From Kosakonia sp. SMBL-WEM22 (GTDB lineage: Bacteria; Pseudomonadota; Gammaproteobacteria; Enterobacterales; Enterobacteriaceae), in NCBI RefSeq assembly GCF_014490785.1, contig NZ_CP051488.1:4774001-4838000 (forward strand): a stretch of DNA of 64,000 nt. The letters are read 5' to 3'. Below are positions 1 through 8,581 of the stretch, piece after piece. Each line of letters begins with the position of its first letter. Position 1 is the first letter of the stretch. The translations under genes and the position numbers were made by a program. The notes under the pieces were generated by a model. The model had not been told where the DNA came from and did no database searches. It saw only the letters and a program-made list of their open reading frames with translations.

Positions 1-1464
1 CATCAGGGTGTCCAGATCGCCCAGAGAGAGACGCTCTTTCACCGCACGCTCTACACGTACCAGGCCAACGCGGAATTGGTTTTCCGCCATTTCGCCTACG
101 GAACGGATACGACGGTTGCCGAGGTGGTCAATATCATCCACTTCACCGATGCCGTTACGGATACCGATGAGCTTTTTCATCACTTCGATGATGTCTTCGT
201 TGCTCAGGATACCGGAACCTTCAATGCTGTCGCGCAGCAGAGAACGGTTGAACTTCATGCGGCCTACCGCAGAAAGGTCGTAGCGGTCTTCGGAGAAGAA
301 CAGGTTTTCGAAGAGGCTTTCAGCCGCTTCGCGAGTCGGCGGCTCACCCGGGCGCATCATGCGGTAGATTTCTACCAGCGCGCTCAGACGATCGTTAGTC
401 GGGTCGACGCGTACGGTCTCAGAGATGTACGGGCCGTGATCCAGATCGTTGGTGAACAGCGTTTCAATACGTTTGTGACCAGCCTGGCTCAGTTTCGCCA
501 GCAGATCGAGCGACAGCTCCATGTTAGCCGGGCAGATCAGCTCGCCAGTGGATTCGTCAACGTAGTCTTTCGCCGCAACTTTACCGGCGATGTACTCAAC
601 CGGCACTTCGATATGTTGGATTTCGTCTTTTTCCAGCTGACGAATGTGGCGCGCGGTGATGCGGCGGCCTTTCTCAACATACATTTTGCCGTTGGCTTCG
701 ATATCGAAGGAGGCGGTTTCGCCACGCAGGCGTTCCGGTACCAGTTCCATCTGCAGCTTGTTGTCGCGGATCTCGAAGACCACTTTTTCAAAGAACAGGT
801 CAAGGATCTGTTCAGTGGTGTAGTTCAGCGCGCGCAGAATGATGGTTGCCGGCAGCTTACGACGGCGGTCGATACGAACGAACAGGTTGTCTTTCGGATC
901 GAACTCAAAGTCCAGCCATGACCCACGGTAAGGAATGATACGTGCGTTATAGAGCACTTTACCGGAAGAGTGGGTTTTACCCTTGTCGCTGTCAAAGAAG
1001 ACGCCCGGGCTACGGTGAAGCTGAGAAACGATAACACGCTCAGTACCGTTGATAACAAAGGTACCGTTGTCGGTCATGAGCGGGATTTCGCCCATGTAGA
1101 CTTCTTGTTCTTTAATGTCTTTTACGGTGCCTTCCGGCGCTTCGCGCTCGTAGATCACCAGACGCAGTTTTACGCGCAGCGGGGCGGAGTACGTCACACC
1201 ACGGATTTGACACTCTTTAACGTCAAATACGGGTTCGCCAAGACGGTAGCTGACGTATTGCAGTTCCGAATTGCCGCTGTAGCTCTTGATCGGGAACACG
1301 GAGCGGAATGCCGCTTCGAGCCCGTACTGGCCTTCAGGATCTTGCTCGATGAACTTCTGGAACGAGTCAAGCTGGATAGAAAGGAGATAGGGAACATCCA
1401 GTACTTGTGGACGTTTACCAAAATCCTTACGAATACGTTTTTTCTCGGTATAGGAGTAAACCAT
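1..1464 (-). CDS. rpoB: RNA polymerase beta subunit, N-terminal 488 codons (partial)
   Basis: This is the 5' part of the gene for the beta subunit, which forms half of the RNA polymerase active-site cleft; the 3' part lies beyond the left edge of the window. Translation from the ATG at 1462-1464 gives MVYSYTEKKRIRKDFGKRPQ and continues in register with E. coli RpoB through the protrusion and lobe domains. The frame is intact. The window stops just before the expected rifampicin-resistance cluster (about residues 507-535 in E. coli), so resistance status cannot be read. It sits 321 bases downstream of rplL, as in the E. coli rplJL-rpoBC operon, behind an attenuator and an RNase III stem. Identification is certain. 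Confidence 0.98.
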   Translation of the reverse strand, partial: MVYSYTEKKRIRKDFGKRPQVLDVPYLLSIQLDSFQKFIEQDPEGQYGLEAAFRSVFPIKSYSGNSELQYVSYRLGEPVFDVKECQIRGVTYSAPLRVKLRLVIYEREAPEGTVKDIKEQEVYMGEIPLMTDNGTFVINGTERVIVSQLHRSPGVFFDSDKGKTHSSGKVLYNARIIPYRGSWLDFEFDPKDNLFVRIDRRRKLPATIILRALNYTTEQILDLFFEKVVFEIRDNKLQMELVPERLRGETASFDIEANGKMYVEKGRRITARHIRQLEKDEIQHIEVPVEYIAGKVAAKDYVDESTGELICPANMELSLDLLAKLSQAGHKRIETLFTNDLDHGPYISETVRVDPTNDRLSALVEIYRMMRPGEPPTREAAESLFENLFFSEDRYDLSAVGRMKFNRSLLRDSIEGSGILSNEDIIEVMKKLIGIRNGIGEVDDIDHLGNRRIRSVGEMAENQFRVGLVRVERAVKERLSLGDLDTLM

Positions 1465-1562
1465 AGGGTTCCTCAGCTCGCTGACAAGTCGACCCATCTG
1501 CCCAGGGAAAGGACAGTTTGTGCAACACTATTTTTTTGACCGGAAAGTGGAGCACTTTCCGC

Positions 1563-1659
1563 AATGCTTGTTGCTATCACGCTTAAATCATTTCATTGCG
1601 ATTTACACAGCGCCGAGCGACTGTCGCAGTATATTAAGTCGTCGATAGAAACAAGCATT
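1563..1659 (-). promoter_or_regulatory. RNase III processing stem between rplL and rpoB
   Basis: The arms at 1563-1578 and 1644-1659 are inverted repeats of 16 bases with one mismatch, enclosing a shorter internal hairpin (GACTGTCGCAGT region near 1619-1630). The location matches the known RNase III cleavage site between rplL and rpoBC in E. coli, which separates the ribosomal-protein and polymerase messages. The pairing is seen in the sequence; cleavage is inferred by homology. Confidence 0.75.
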
Positions 1660-1715
1660 GAAAAGGCAACAGGTAGTCAAACAGTGTGAAACACTACCAG
1701 CGCCTTCTACAGCGC

Positions 1716-1746
1716 AAAAAGGCTGGTGACCAAAAAGTCACCAGCC
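1716..1746 (-). terminator. rplL-rpoB attenuator
   Basis: Read on the minus strand this is a 10-base stem GGCTGGTGAC/GTCACCAGCC with a T-rich loop, followed by TTTTTGCG. It lies about 40 bases after the rplL stop. It corresponds to the partial terminator of the E. coli rplJL-rpoBC operon that lets only part of transcription reach rpoBC, so L7/L12 is made in excess over polymerase subunits. Confidence 0.9.
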
Positions 1747-1785
1747 ATCAGCCTGATTTCTCAGGCTGCAACCGGAAGGGTTGGC

Positions 1786-2154
1786 TTATTTAACTTCAAC
1801 TTCAGCGCCAGCTTCTTCCAGAGATTTTTTCAGAGCTTCAGCGTCATCTTTGCTCACGCCTTCTTTCAGAGCGGCCGGAGCAGATTCTACCAGGTCTTTA
1901 GCTTCTTTCAGACCCAGGCCAGTTGCGCCACGTACTGCTTTGATAACAGCAACTTTGTTAGCGCCAACAGCTTTCAGAATAACGTCGAATTCAGTTTTTT
2001 CTTCAGCAGCTTCAGCAGCCGGGCCAGCAGCAACAGCTACAGCGGCAGCAGCAGAAACACCGAATTTTTCTTCCATTGCAGAGATCAGTTCTACAACGTC
2101 CATTACGGACATAGCGGCAACTGCTTCAATGATTTGATCTTTAGTGATAGACAT
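1786..2154 (-). CDS. rplL: 50S ribosomal protein L7/L12
   Basis: L7/L12 forms the flexible ribosomal stalk that recruits elongation factors. The 122-residue product starts MSITKDQIIEAVAAMSVMDV. It has the N-terminal dimerisation helix (about 1-33), an Ala-rich hinge (about 36-52) and the C-terminal factor-binding domain beginning near EKTEFDVIL, rich in Lys and Gly (GANKVAVIKAVRGATGLGLKEAK region). The length is within one residue of E. coli. It is the second gene of the rplJL pair, 66 bases after rplJ, and is followed by the attenuator. Codon use is highly biased, as expected of a very strongly expressed gene. Confidence 0.98.
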   Translation of the reverse strand: MSITKDQIIEAVAAMSVMDVVELISAMEEKFGVSAAAAVAVAAGPAAEAAEEKTEFDVILKAVGANKVAVIKAVRGATGLGLKEAKDLVESAPAALKEGVSKDDAEALKKSLEEAGAEVEVK

Positions 2155-2220
2155 TTAAATTGTTCCTGAATATCAGAATAAGTTTATACGTAAGCGAATG
2201 CGTTATAGAGAAAACTGCGA

Positions 2221-2718
2221 TTAAGCAGCTTCTTTCGCATCGCGTACAGCAGCCAGAGTACGAACCAGTTTGCCAGCAGAGGCTTCTTTCATGGTTGCCA
2301 TCAGGCGTGCAATTGCTTCTTCGTAGGTCGGCAGGGTTGCCAGGCGATCGATCTGGGACGCCGGGATCAACTCACCTTCAAAGGCAGCGGCTTTGACCTC
2401 AAATTTTGCATTCGCTTTCGCGAAATCTTTGAACAGACGAGCAGCAGCGCCCGGGTGTTCCATAGAATATGCAATCAGGGTCGGACCAACGAACGCGTCT
2501 TTCAGGCACTCGAACTGAGTACCTTCAACAACACGGCGCAGCAGGGTGTTACGAACAACACGCATGTAAACGCCGGCTTCGCGACCTGCTTTACGCAGTT
2601 CGGTCATTTTATCTACGGTAACGCCACGGGAATCCGCAACAACCGCAGACAGCGCGCCTTTGGCTACTTCGCTGACTTCAGCAACAATCGCTTGTTTGTC
2701 TTGAAGATTTAAAGCCAT
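2221..2718 (-). CDS. rplJ: 50S ribosomal protein L10
   Basis: L10 anchors the L7/L12 dimers to 23S rRNA and, as the L10-L7/L12 complex, represses translation of its own mRNA. The 165-residue product starts MALNLQDKQAIVAEVSEVAK and ends TLAAVRDAKEAA, as in E. coli. The frame is open a further 11 codons upstream, but the ATG at 2716-2718 is chosen because CAGGAGC lies at ideal distance before it and the E. coli protein starts there. The long leader before it carries the autoregulatory site. Confidence 0.97.
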   Translation of the reverse strand: MALNLQDKQAIVAEVSEVAKGALSAVVADSRGVTVDKMTELRKAGREAGVYMRVVRNTLLRRVVEGTQFECLKDAFVGPTLIAYSMEHPGAAARLFKDFAKANAKFEVKAAAFEGELIPASQIDRLATLPTYEEAIARLMATMKEASAGKLVRTLAAVRDAKEAA

Positions 2719-2979
2719 TAGCTTTGCTCCTGGATGTTTGCCAGGGCTCATGCCCTGGAACTCACTTCACTCTTTTCAACGAAAAGAGCGTCTTAATACG
2801 GTGAGCAGAAACAAGCCAAAGAGTACTTAAAAAATATTCTTCAGGTTCTGTCACCGTCTACGCAGGGAATTAAGTCTCTTGCGAAACACCTGCGGTCTTC
2901 GACGGAGGCCTGGATAGGCCAGGCTCCAACGAACAAATCTGTTTGTTTGCTAGCTTACGCCAGCAAAACGTGGGGGAAG
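2719..2979 (-). promoter_or_regulatory. rplJ (L10) autoregulatory mRNA leader
   Basis: About 260 bases separate the promoter from the rplJ start with no ORF of note. The leader contains several GC-rich inverted segments (for example GCCTGG/CCAGGC around 2906-2923 and CCAGGGC/GCCCTGG around 2740-2757, next to the rplJ ribosome-binding site). In E. coli this leader binds the L10-L7/L12 complex and folds to hide the rplJ start. The fold is inferred by position and homology. Confidence 0.75.
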
Positions 2980-3008
2980 ATTGTAGACAAATCCGCCACC
3001 CACGTAAA
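2980..3008 (-). promoter_or_regulatory. rplJ promoter (P-L10)
   Basis: On the minus strand TTTACG (3003-3008) and TACAAT (2980-2985) are separated by 17 bases, a good sigma-70 arrangement in the gap between rplA and rplJ. This is where the strong E. coli P-L10 promoter lies. It would give rplJL-rpoBC its own start in addition to readthrough from rplKA. Confidence 0.8.
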
Positions 3009-3016
3009 GGCGAATA

Positions 3017-3721
3017 TTAGTTCGCCGCTGCGTTCAGACCAGCCTGGTCTACCGCAACACCAGCACCCATGGTGGTGGAGATGCTAACTTTCTTGATGTA
3101 CACGCCTTTCGCCTGAGACGGTTTTGCTTTTTTCAGCGCAACCAGCAGAGATTCCAGGTTTTCTTTCAGTTTGTCAGCGTCAAAGTCCACTTTACCGATG
3201 GTGGTGTGGATGATGCCGTTTTTGTCGTTACGGTAACGAACCTGACCCGCTTTAGCGTTCTTAACCGCTTCAGCAACGTTCGGGGTTACAGTACCAACTT
3301 TCGGGTTCGGCATCAGGCCACGCGGACCCAGAACCTGGCCCAGCTGGCCAACAACGCGCATTGCATCCGGGGAAGCAATAACAACGTCAAAGTTCATTTC
3401 GCCTTTCTTGATCTGGTCAGCCAGATCTTCCATACCTACCAGCTCAGCGCCAGCTGCTTTAGCAGCTTCAGCGTTCGGGCCCTGGGTAAATACGGCTACG
3501 CGAACAGAACGGCCAGTACCGTGCGGCAGTACAGTTGCACCACGTACGTTCTGGTCAGATTTACGCGCGTCGATGCCGAGGTTAACGGCAACGTCTACGC
3601 TTTCTACGAATTTAGCAGTGGCCAGCTCTTTCAGCAGAGCAATGGCTTCGTTGATGTCGTACTGTTTGGTCGCATCAACTTTGTCACGGATCACGCGCAT
3701 ACGCTTGGTCAGTTTAGCCAT
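3017..3721 (-). CDS. rplA: 50S ribosomal protein L1
   Basis: L1 forms the mobile L1 stalk at the E site and represses translation of the rplKA message. The 234-residue product starts MAKLTKRMRVIRDKVDATKQ and has the L1 motif region VLPHGTGRSVRVAVF near residues 63-77, plus the MPNPKVGTVT loop. It matches the E. coli length exactly. It begins three bases after the rplK stop, so the two are co-translated from one mRNA, which fits control from a single L1 target ahead of rplK. Confidence 0.98.
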   Translation of the reverse strand: MAKLTKRMRVIRDKVDATKQYDINEAIALLKELATAKFVESVDVAVNLGIDARKSDQNVRGATVLPHGTGRSVRVAVFTQGPNAEAAKAAGAELVGMEDLADQIKKGEMNFDVVIASPDAMRVVGQLGQVLGPRGLMPNPKVGTVTPNVAEAVKNAKAGQVRYRNDKNGIIHTTIGKVDFDADKLKENLESLLVALKKAKPSQAKGVYIKKVSISTTMGAGVAVDQAGLNAAAN

Positions 3722-3724
3722 TTC

Positions 3725-4153
3725 TTAATCCTCCACTACCAGGCCCATGGAACGCGCAGTACCTTCGATTGAGCGAGTCATCGCTTCAATGTCAGCACCG
3801 GTCATATCCGCGGCTTTAGTCTGAGCGATTTCCTGCAGCTGAGCGCGGGAGATGGTGCCCACTTTGTCTTTGTTCGGCTTGCCGGAACCAGACTTGATAC
3901 CAGCCGCTTTCTTCAGCAGAACTGCTGCCGGAGGCGTTTTGGTAACGAAAGTGAAGGAACGGTCAGCGTAAACGGTAATAACAACCGGAATCGGCAGACC
4001 TTTTTCCATGGATTCTGTTTTGGCGTTGAACGCTTTGCAGAATTCCATGATGTTAACACCCTGCTGACCCAGAGCCGGACCAACCGGTGGGCTCGGGTTT
4101 GCCATGCCAGCTGCAACCTGCAGCTTGACGTAGGCCTGGACTTTCTTAGCCAT
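3725..4153 (-). CDS. rplK: 50S ribosomal protein L11
   Basis: L11 binds the GTPase-associated region of 23S rRNA and is needed for RelA activation. The 142-residue product starts MAKKVQAYVKLQVAAGMANP and contains the Pro-rich N-terminal signature PSPPVGPALGQQGVNIMEFC and the C-terminal rRNA-binding domain with GTISRAQLQEIA. A good ribosome-binding site (GAGGAAAT) precedes the ATG. It heads the rplKA operon downstream of nusG; in E. coli L1 represses the pair by binding just ahead of rplK. Confidence 0.98.
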   Translation of the reverse strand: MAKKVQAYVKLQVAAGMANPSPPVGPALGQQGVNIMEFCKAFNAKTESMEKGLPIPVVITVYADRSFTFVTKTPPAAVLLKKAAGIKSGSGKPNKDKVGTISRAQLQEIAQTKAADMTGADIEAMTRSIEGTARSMGLVVED

Positions 4154-4234
4154 TGAAATTTCCTCGTTTGGGTATAGCGCCCCGAAAGGCTCCCCGTGGT
4201 TAAAACTGTTTTACCGGTTCAGAACCCGTAAAAA

Positions 4235-4268
4235 CAAAAGGCGCGAAATTGTATGTCAATTTCGCGCC
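4235..4268 (-). terminator. terminator after nusG
   Basis: An 11-base perfect stem (arms 4240-4250 and 4258-4268) with a 7-base loop is followed on the minus strand by TTTTGTTTTTACG. It lies 26 bases after the nusG stop and separates secE-nusG from rplKA. Termination may be partial because the T tract is interrupted. Confidence 0.8.
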
Positions 4269-4294
4269 CTGTGCAACGTTTGATCGCCGAATAT

Positions 4295-4840
4295 TTAGGC
4301 TTTTTCGACCTGGCTAAAGTCCAGCTCTACCGGGGTCGCACGACCGAAGATAGAGACGGAAACTTTCAGGCGGGACTTCTCGTAGTCCACCTCTTCAACG
4401 ACGCCGTTAAAGTCGGCAAACGGGCCATCGCTAACGCGGACCATTTCACCCGGCTCGAACAGCGTTTTCGGACGCGGCTTATCACCAACCTGCTGCAGGC
4501 GGTTCATGATCGCATCCACTTCTTTGTCGCTAATCGGTGCCGGACGATCGGATGTACCACCGATGAAGCCCATTACGCGCGGAACGCTGCGCACCAGGTG
4601 CCAGCTGGCGTCATTCATCACCATTTGGACAAGTACGTAGCCCGGGAAGAATTTGCGTTCGCTTTTGCGACGCTGGCCGCCACGGATTTCGACCACTTCT
4701 TCGGTCGGCACCATAACTTCGCCAAACAACTCTTCCATGTTGTGTAATTTGATATGCTCGCGCAGCGAAGTTGCTACGCGGCCTTCAAAACCGGAAAACG
4801 CCTGAACGACGTACCAGCGCTTTTTAGGAGCTTCAGACAT
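4295..4840 (-). CDS. nusG: transcription termination/antitermination factor NusG
   Basis: NusG binds RNA polymerase, suppresses pausing, recruits Rho and links polymerase to ribosomal protein S10. The 181-residue product starts MSEAPKKRWYVVQAFSGFEG; the NGN domain covers about residues 5-115 and the KOW domain the last 60 (NGVVEEVDYEKSRLKVSVSI region). The length equals E. coli NusG. It follows secE by a single base, so the pair is co-translated. RfaH, encoded at 26741-27229, is its operon-specific paralogue. Confidence 0.98.
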   Translation of the reverse strand: MSEAPKKRWYVVQAFSGFEGRVATSLREHIKLHNMEELFGEVMVPTEEVVEIRGGQRRKSERKFFPGYVLVQMVMNDASWHLVRSVPRVMGFIGGTSDRPAPISDKEVDAIMNRLQQVGDKPRPKTLFEPGEMVRVSDGPFADFNGVVEEVDYEKSRLKVSVSIFGRATPVELDFSQVEKA

Positions 4841-4841
4841 C

Positions 4842-5225
4842 TCAGAACCTCAGGCCAGTGATAAAGGAAACCAGGCGGACCAGAATACCATCCAGCCCCC
4901 ACAGGATCAGTGACATAACTGCGGTGACCGCAGCCACAATCAACGTGGTGTGCAATGTTTCCTGACGAGTGGGCCAAATCACTTTACGTACTTCGGTTCT
5001 CGCTTCACGGGCAAAAGCAACGGTCGCTTTTCCCTTCGTCGTCAACAGCGCGACACCACCTGCTGCAGCAATCAGAATTACAACTGCCAGCGCGCGGAGC
5101 GGCAGCATCATGTCACGATAAAGATAGTTGCCAACGATAGCCACGAGCAGCAGTACTGCAACAACAACCCACTTCATCGCTTCCAGGCCGCGCCCGCTCC
5201 CTTGAGCTTCGGTATTCGCACTCAT
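4842..5225 (-). CDS. secE: preprotein translocase subunit SecE
   Basis: SecE clamps SecY in the SecYEG protein-conducting channel of the inner membrane. The 127-residue product starts MSANTEAQGSGRGLEAMKWV and has three hydrophobic segments (about 18-37, 43-62 and 93-113), the three-helix form typical of enterobacteria. The conserved cytoplasmic amphipathic part EVRKVIWPTRQET precedes the last helix. The frame is open five codons further upstream, but the ATG at 5223-5225 gives the E. coli length. It is co-transcribed with nusG. Confidence 0.97.
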   Translation of the reverse strand: MSANTEAQGSGRGLEAMKWVVVAVLLLVAIVGNYLYRDMMLPLRALAVVILIAAAGGVALLTTKGKATVAFAREARTEVRKVIWPTRQETLHTTLIVAAVTAVMSLILWGLDGILVRLVSFITGLRF

Positions 5226-5396
5226 AAACCAACCTGTCACAAGAATTCAGACAAACATTTTTGCCCCGCATAAGCGAGGCAACCAAACCGAAATGCTCTG
5301 GCGAGTTTCGGACTCACGCCCTCTTCAGAGCCTGTCTCAGCAATGATTATGGACAAAAAAATCACTGATGAGCCAGGTTCTGGTTCGAAAGCGTAC

Positions 5397-5424
5397 AAAA
5401 AGGGCATCAAATGATGCCCTTTTC
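5397..5424 (-). terminator. terminator after tufB
   Basis: A perfect stem GGGCATCA/TGATGCCC (5402-5409 and 5412-5419), extended by flanking A/T pairs, ends the tRNA-tufB transcript; on the minus strand TTTTTGTA follows. The flanking A and T runs suggest some activity in both directions. Confidence 0.88.
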
Positions 5425-5453
5425 TTGCGCATTGCGTCAAATGTTATCAGCGA

Positions 5454-6638
5454 TTAGCTGAGAACTTTTGCTACAACGCCCGCGCCAACGGTACGGCCGC
5501 CTTCACGGATTGCGAAACGCAGACCATCGTCCATCGCAATCGGGTGAATCAGGGTAACAACCATTTTGATGTTGTCGCCCGGCATTACCATCTCAACGCC
5601 TTCCGGCAGTTCGATGGTGCCAGTCACGTCAGTTGTACGGAAGTAGAACTGCGGACGGTAGCCTTTGAAGAACGGAGTGTGACGGCCGCCTTCGTCTTTG
5701 GACAGGATGTACACTTCAGATTCGAATTTGGTGTGCGGCTTGATGGAACCCGGCTTAGCCAGTACCTGACCACGTTCGATTTCTTCACGTTTGATACCAC
5801 GCAGCAGAACACCAACGTTCTCACCAGCACGGCCTTCGTCCAGCAGTTTGCGGAACATTTCAACGCCGGTACAGGTAGATTTCGCGGTGTCTTTGATACC
5901 AACGATTTCAACTTCTTCACCAACTTTGATGATACCGCGCTCTACACGACCGGTAACAACGGTACCACGACCGGAGATGGAGAATACGTCTTCGATCGGC
6001 AGCAGGAACGGCTTGTCAATCGCGCGCTCTGGTTCCGGGATGTAGGAATCCAGGTAGCCAGCCAGCTCGATGATTTTCTCTTCCCACTGAGCTTCGCCTT
6101 CCAGCGCTTTCAGTGCAGAACCACGAACGATCGGAGTGTCGTCGCCCGGGAAGTCGTACTGAGACAGCAGCTCACGCACTTCCATCTCAACCAGTTCCAG
6201 CAGCTCTTCGTCATCAACCATGTCACATTTGTTCAGGAACACGATGATGAACGGAACGCCTACCTGACGACCCAGCAGGATGTGCTCACGGGTCTGCGGC
6301 ATCGGGCCGTCAGTCGCAGCAACAACCAGGATCGCGCCGTCCATCTGCGCAGCACCGGTGATCATGTTTTTAACATAGTCGGCGTGGCCCGGGCAGTCTA
6401 CGTGCGCGTAGTGGCGAGTCGGGGTGTCATATTCAACGTGAGAGGTGTTGATGGTGATACCACGAGCTTTTTCTTCCGGCGCGTTATCGATCTGGTCGAA
6501 TGCGCGAGCAGCACCGCCGTAGGTCTTAGCCAGTACGGTAGTGATTGCAGCAGTCAGCGTTGTTTTACCATGGTCAACGTGGCCGATAGTACCGACGTTA
6601 ACGTGCGGTTTTGTACGTTCAAACTTTTCTTTAGACAT
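5454..6638 (-). CDS. tufB: elongation factor Tu
   Basis: EF-Tu delivers aminoacyl-tRNA to the ribosomal A site with GTP. The 394-residue product starts MSKEKFERTKPHVNVGTIGH; the P-loop GHVDHGKT is at residues 19-26, DCPGH at about 81-85 and NKCD at about 136-139, followed by domains 2 and 3. The context (downstream of thrU-tyrU-glyT-thrT, upstream of secE) identifies this as the tufB copy; a tufA copy is expected with rpsL-rpsG-fusA elsewhere. Codon bias is extreme, as usual for tuf. It is likely transcribed from the tRNA promoter at 7203-7231. Confidence 0.98.
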   Translation of the reverse strand: MSKEKFERTKPHVNVGTIGHVDHGKTTLTAAITTVLAKTYGGAARAFDQIDNAPEEKARGITINTSHVEYDTPTRHYAHVDCPGHADYVKNMITGAAQMDGAILVVAATDGPMPQTREHILLGRQVGVPFIIVFLNKCDMVDDEELLELVEMEVRELLSQYDFPGDDTPIVRGSALKALEGEAQWEEKIIELAGYLDSYIPEPERAIDKPFLLPIEDVFSISGRGTVVTGRVERGIIKVGEEVEIVGIKDTAKSTCTGVEMFRKLLDEGRAGENVGVLLRGIKREEIERGQVLAKPGSIKPHTKFESEVYILSKDEGGRHTPFFKGYRPQFYFRTTDVTGTIELPEGVEMVMPGDNIKMVVTLIHPIAMDDGLRFAIREGGRTVGAGVVAKVLS

Positions 6639-6752
6639 CGATTGTCCCTCTAAGACACGGATAAATCGGTGATATCACCACATCAACCAGGCAACATGCC
6701 CGACTCGTTGAATGCTAAATAACAGAAGAGAAACCAGGAAGGAGAAGTGAAG

Positions 6753-6828
6753 TGGTGCTGATACCCAGAGTCGAACTGGGGACCTCACCCTTACCAAGGG
6801 TGCGCTCTACCAACTGAGCCATATCAGC
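6753..6828 (-). tRNA. thrT: tRNA-Thr (GGT)
   Basis: This 76-base cloverleaf on the minus strand begins GCTGATATGGCTCAG, has the anticodon loop CTTGGTAAG and ends with encoded CCA. It is the last tRNA before tufB, corresponding to E. coli thrT. It decodes ACC and ACU. Confidence 0.97.
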
Positions 6829-6833
6829 ACGTC

Positions 6834-6908
<75 letters not shown>

Positions 6909-7019
6909 ATCCTGAAACTCGGCTACCCAGTGCTTCTGTATTGCCGGGAGAAGATTCTCTCCCTGAGAGCTGATTCACTACTGACACCAACTCAGGTTAC
7001 GTTTTAACGTAACCGAAAA

Positions 7020-7104
<85 letters not shown>

Positions 7105-7112
7105 GGACTTGA

Positions 7113-7188
<76 letters not shown>

Positions 7189-7202
7189 ATCAAGTAGCGC
7201 GC

Positions 7203-7231
7203 ATTCTAGGGAGACCTGCGGAGGGATGCAA
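7203..7231 (-). promoter_or_regulatory. thrU-tufB operon promoter
   Basis: TTGCAT (7226-7231) and TAGAAT (7203-7208) on the minus strand are separated by 17 bases and followed by the GC-rich discriminator GCGCGCTAC. That combination is typical of stringently controlled stable-RNA promoters. It drives thrU-tyrU-glyT-thrT-tufB. Confidence 0.92.
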
Positions 7232-7241
7232 CAAAAAAATT

Positions 7242-7273
7242 GCACAAAATGCTCTATCGCTCACATTTTGCAC
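7242..7273 (-). promoter_or_regulatory. probable Fis activation sites upstream of thrU
   Basis: GCACAAAATGCTC at 7242-7254 fits the Fis consensus GNNYAWWWTRNNC at all 13 positions, and the minus-strand GTGCAAAATGTGA in 7261-7273 fits at 12. Both lie just upstream of the -35 element. Fis activation of the E. coli thrU(tufB) promoter is established; occupancy here is inferred. Confidence 0.6.
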
Positions 7274-7599
7274 GACAACGCGAATAAATGCTGTAATTTC
7301 ATGCAACACCGTGGAAAAAACCACCATATCTGCTTGCGGACTTAGTGCGTCAAAAGGTCAGTTGCCCCCCTTTCGCTTTCTTGTTTGGCTGAGCAATCTC
7401 CTAAATAGGTATTAGCGTTGGGTGGGAAACCCTCTCCAGTGTGTGATTTTTCATATTATTCACTGTCATCTGGTGTTAACCTCCTGCCCATTGTTCCCAC
7501 TTATTTAATAACGCCGAGCCATAGCATTATCTAAAGAGACGCTCTCGTTGCGCGCCGCCAGGCGCACCGCAGAGAGCCATGGCAGGCCGATAAAAGCGT
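7274..7599. other. intergenic region upstream of coaA
   Basis: These 326 bases between the tRNA promoter region and coaA are AT-rich on the left and contain no convincing ORF, RNA or repeat. A coaA promoter must lie here, but I could not single out a strong sigma-70 pair. Confidence 0.6.
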
Positions 7600-8550
7600 A
7601 TGAGTAAAAAAGAGCAAACGTTAATGACGCCCTACCTACAGTTTAATCGCAGCCAGTGGGCTGCCCTTCGTGCTTCGGTTCCTATGACGCTGACCGAAGG
7701 CGAAATTGCGAGATTAAAAGGCATTAATGAAGACCTTTCTCTAGAAGAAGTGGCGGAAATTTATCTTCCTCTTTCCCGTTTACTCAATTTCTATATCAGC
7801 TCTAACCTGCGCCGCCAGGCTGTGCTTGAGCAATTCCTTGGCACTAATGGGCAGCGTATTCCTTATATCATCAGCATTGCCGGAAGCGTGGCGGTAGGCA
7901 AAAGCACTACGGCACGCGTGCTGCAAGCCTTGTTGAGCCGCTGGCCTGAGCACCGTCGCGTTGAGCTCATTACTACCGATGGTTTTTTGCATCCCAATCA
8001 AGTGTTGAAAGATCGTGGTTTGATGAAGAAGAAAGGCTTTCCGCAATCCTATGATATGCATCGCCTTGTTAAATTCGTTTCAGATATCAAATCCGGGGTA
8101 ACCAATGTCACCGCGCCGGTCTATTCGCACCTGATCTATGATGTCATTCCAGATGGCGATAAAACGGTTGCTCAGCCCGATATTCTGATTCTTGAAGGGT
8201 TGAATGTTCTGCAAAGCGGTATGGATTATCCTCATGACCCGCATCATGTATTTGTCTCCGACTTTGTCGACTTTTCAATATATGTCGATGCGCCTGAAGA
8301 GTTGCTGCAGAACTGGTATATCAATCGCTTCCTGAAATTCCGCGAAGGGGCGTTTACCAATCCGGACTCTTATTTCCATAACTATGCGAAATTGTCGAAA
8401 GAGGAAGCCGTCGAGATTGCGCAATCGCTGTGGAAAGAAATTAACGGGTTAAATCTTAAGGAAAATATCCTGCCAACCCGCGAGCGGGCAAGCCTGATTA
8501 TGACCAAAAGCGCTAATCATGCTGTTGAGGAAGTGCGCCTGCGTAAGTAA
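7600..8550 (+). CDS. coaA: type I pantothenate kinase
   Basis: CoaA phosphorylates pantothenate, the first and controlling step of coenzyme A synthesis, and is feedback-inhibited by CoA. The 316-residue protein starts MSKKEQTLMTPYLQFNRSQW and has the P-loop GSVAVGKST at 95-103 followed by the TTDGFLHPN active-site segment. Its length equals E. coli CoaA. A second ATG (codon 9) is known as an alternative start in E. coli and is present here too. It is a lone gene facing birA across a shared hairpin terminator. Confidence 0.97.
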   Translation: MSKKEQTLMTPYLQFNRSQWAALRASVPMTLTEGEIARLKGINEDLSLEEVAEIYLPLSRLLNFYISSNLRRQAVLEQFLGTNGQRIPYIISIAGSVAVGKSTTARVLQALLSRWPEHRRVELITTDGFLHPNQVLKDRGLMKKKGFPQSYDMHRLVKFVSDIKSGVTNVTAPVYSHLIYDVIPDGDKTVAQPDILILEGLNVLQSGMDYPHDPHHVFVSDFVDFSIYVDAPEELLQNWYINRFLKFREGAFTNPDSYFHNYAKLSKEEAVEIAQSLWKEINGLNLKENILPTRERASLIMTKSANHAVEEVRLRK

Positions 8551-8553
8551 TAC

Positions 8554-8580
8554 AAAAGGGAGCATCTCTGCTCCCTTACT
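8554..8580. terminator. bidirectional terminator between coaA and birA
   Basis: A 9-base perfect stem AAGGGAGCA/TGCTCCCTT (8556-8564 and 8569-8577) with a TCTC loop lies between the convergent stop codons. An A run precedes it, and the T run on the coaA side is weak. It probably ends both coaA and murB-birA transcripts. Confidence 0.75.
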
Positions 8581-8581
8581 A

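Noticed and set aside
76..1539. Long open frames on the plus strand across rpoB (281 and 189 codons)
   Set aside because: They are antisense shadows of the strongly codon-biased rpoB gene and show no family signature or ribosome-binding site.
5544..6653. 369-codon plus-strand ORF opposite tufB
   Set aside because: The extreme codon bias of tuf removes stop codons from the opposite strand; the predicted peptide resembles nothing and has no context.
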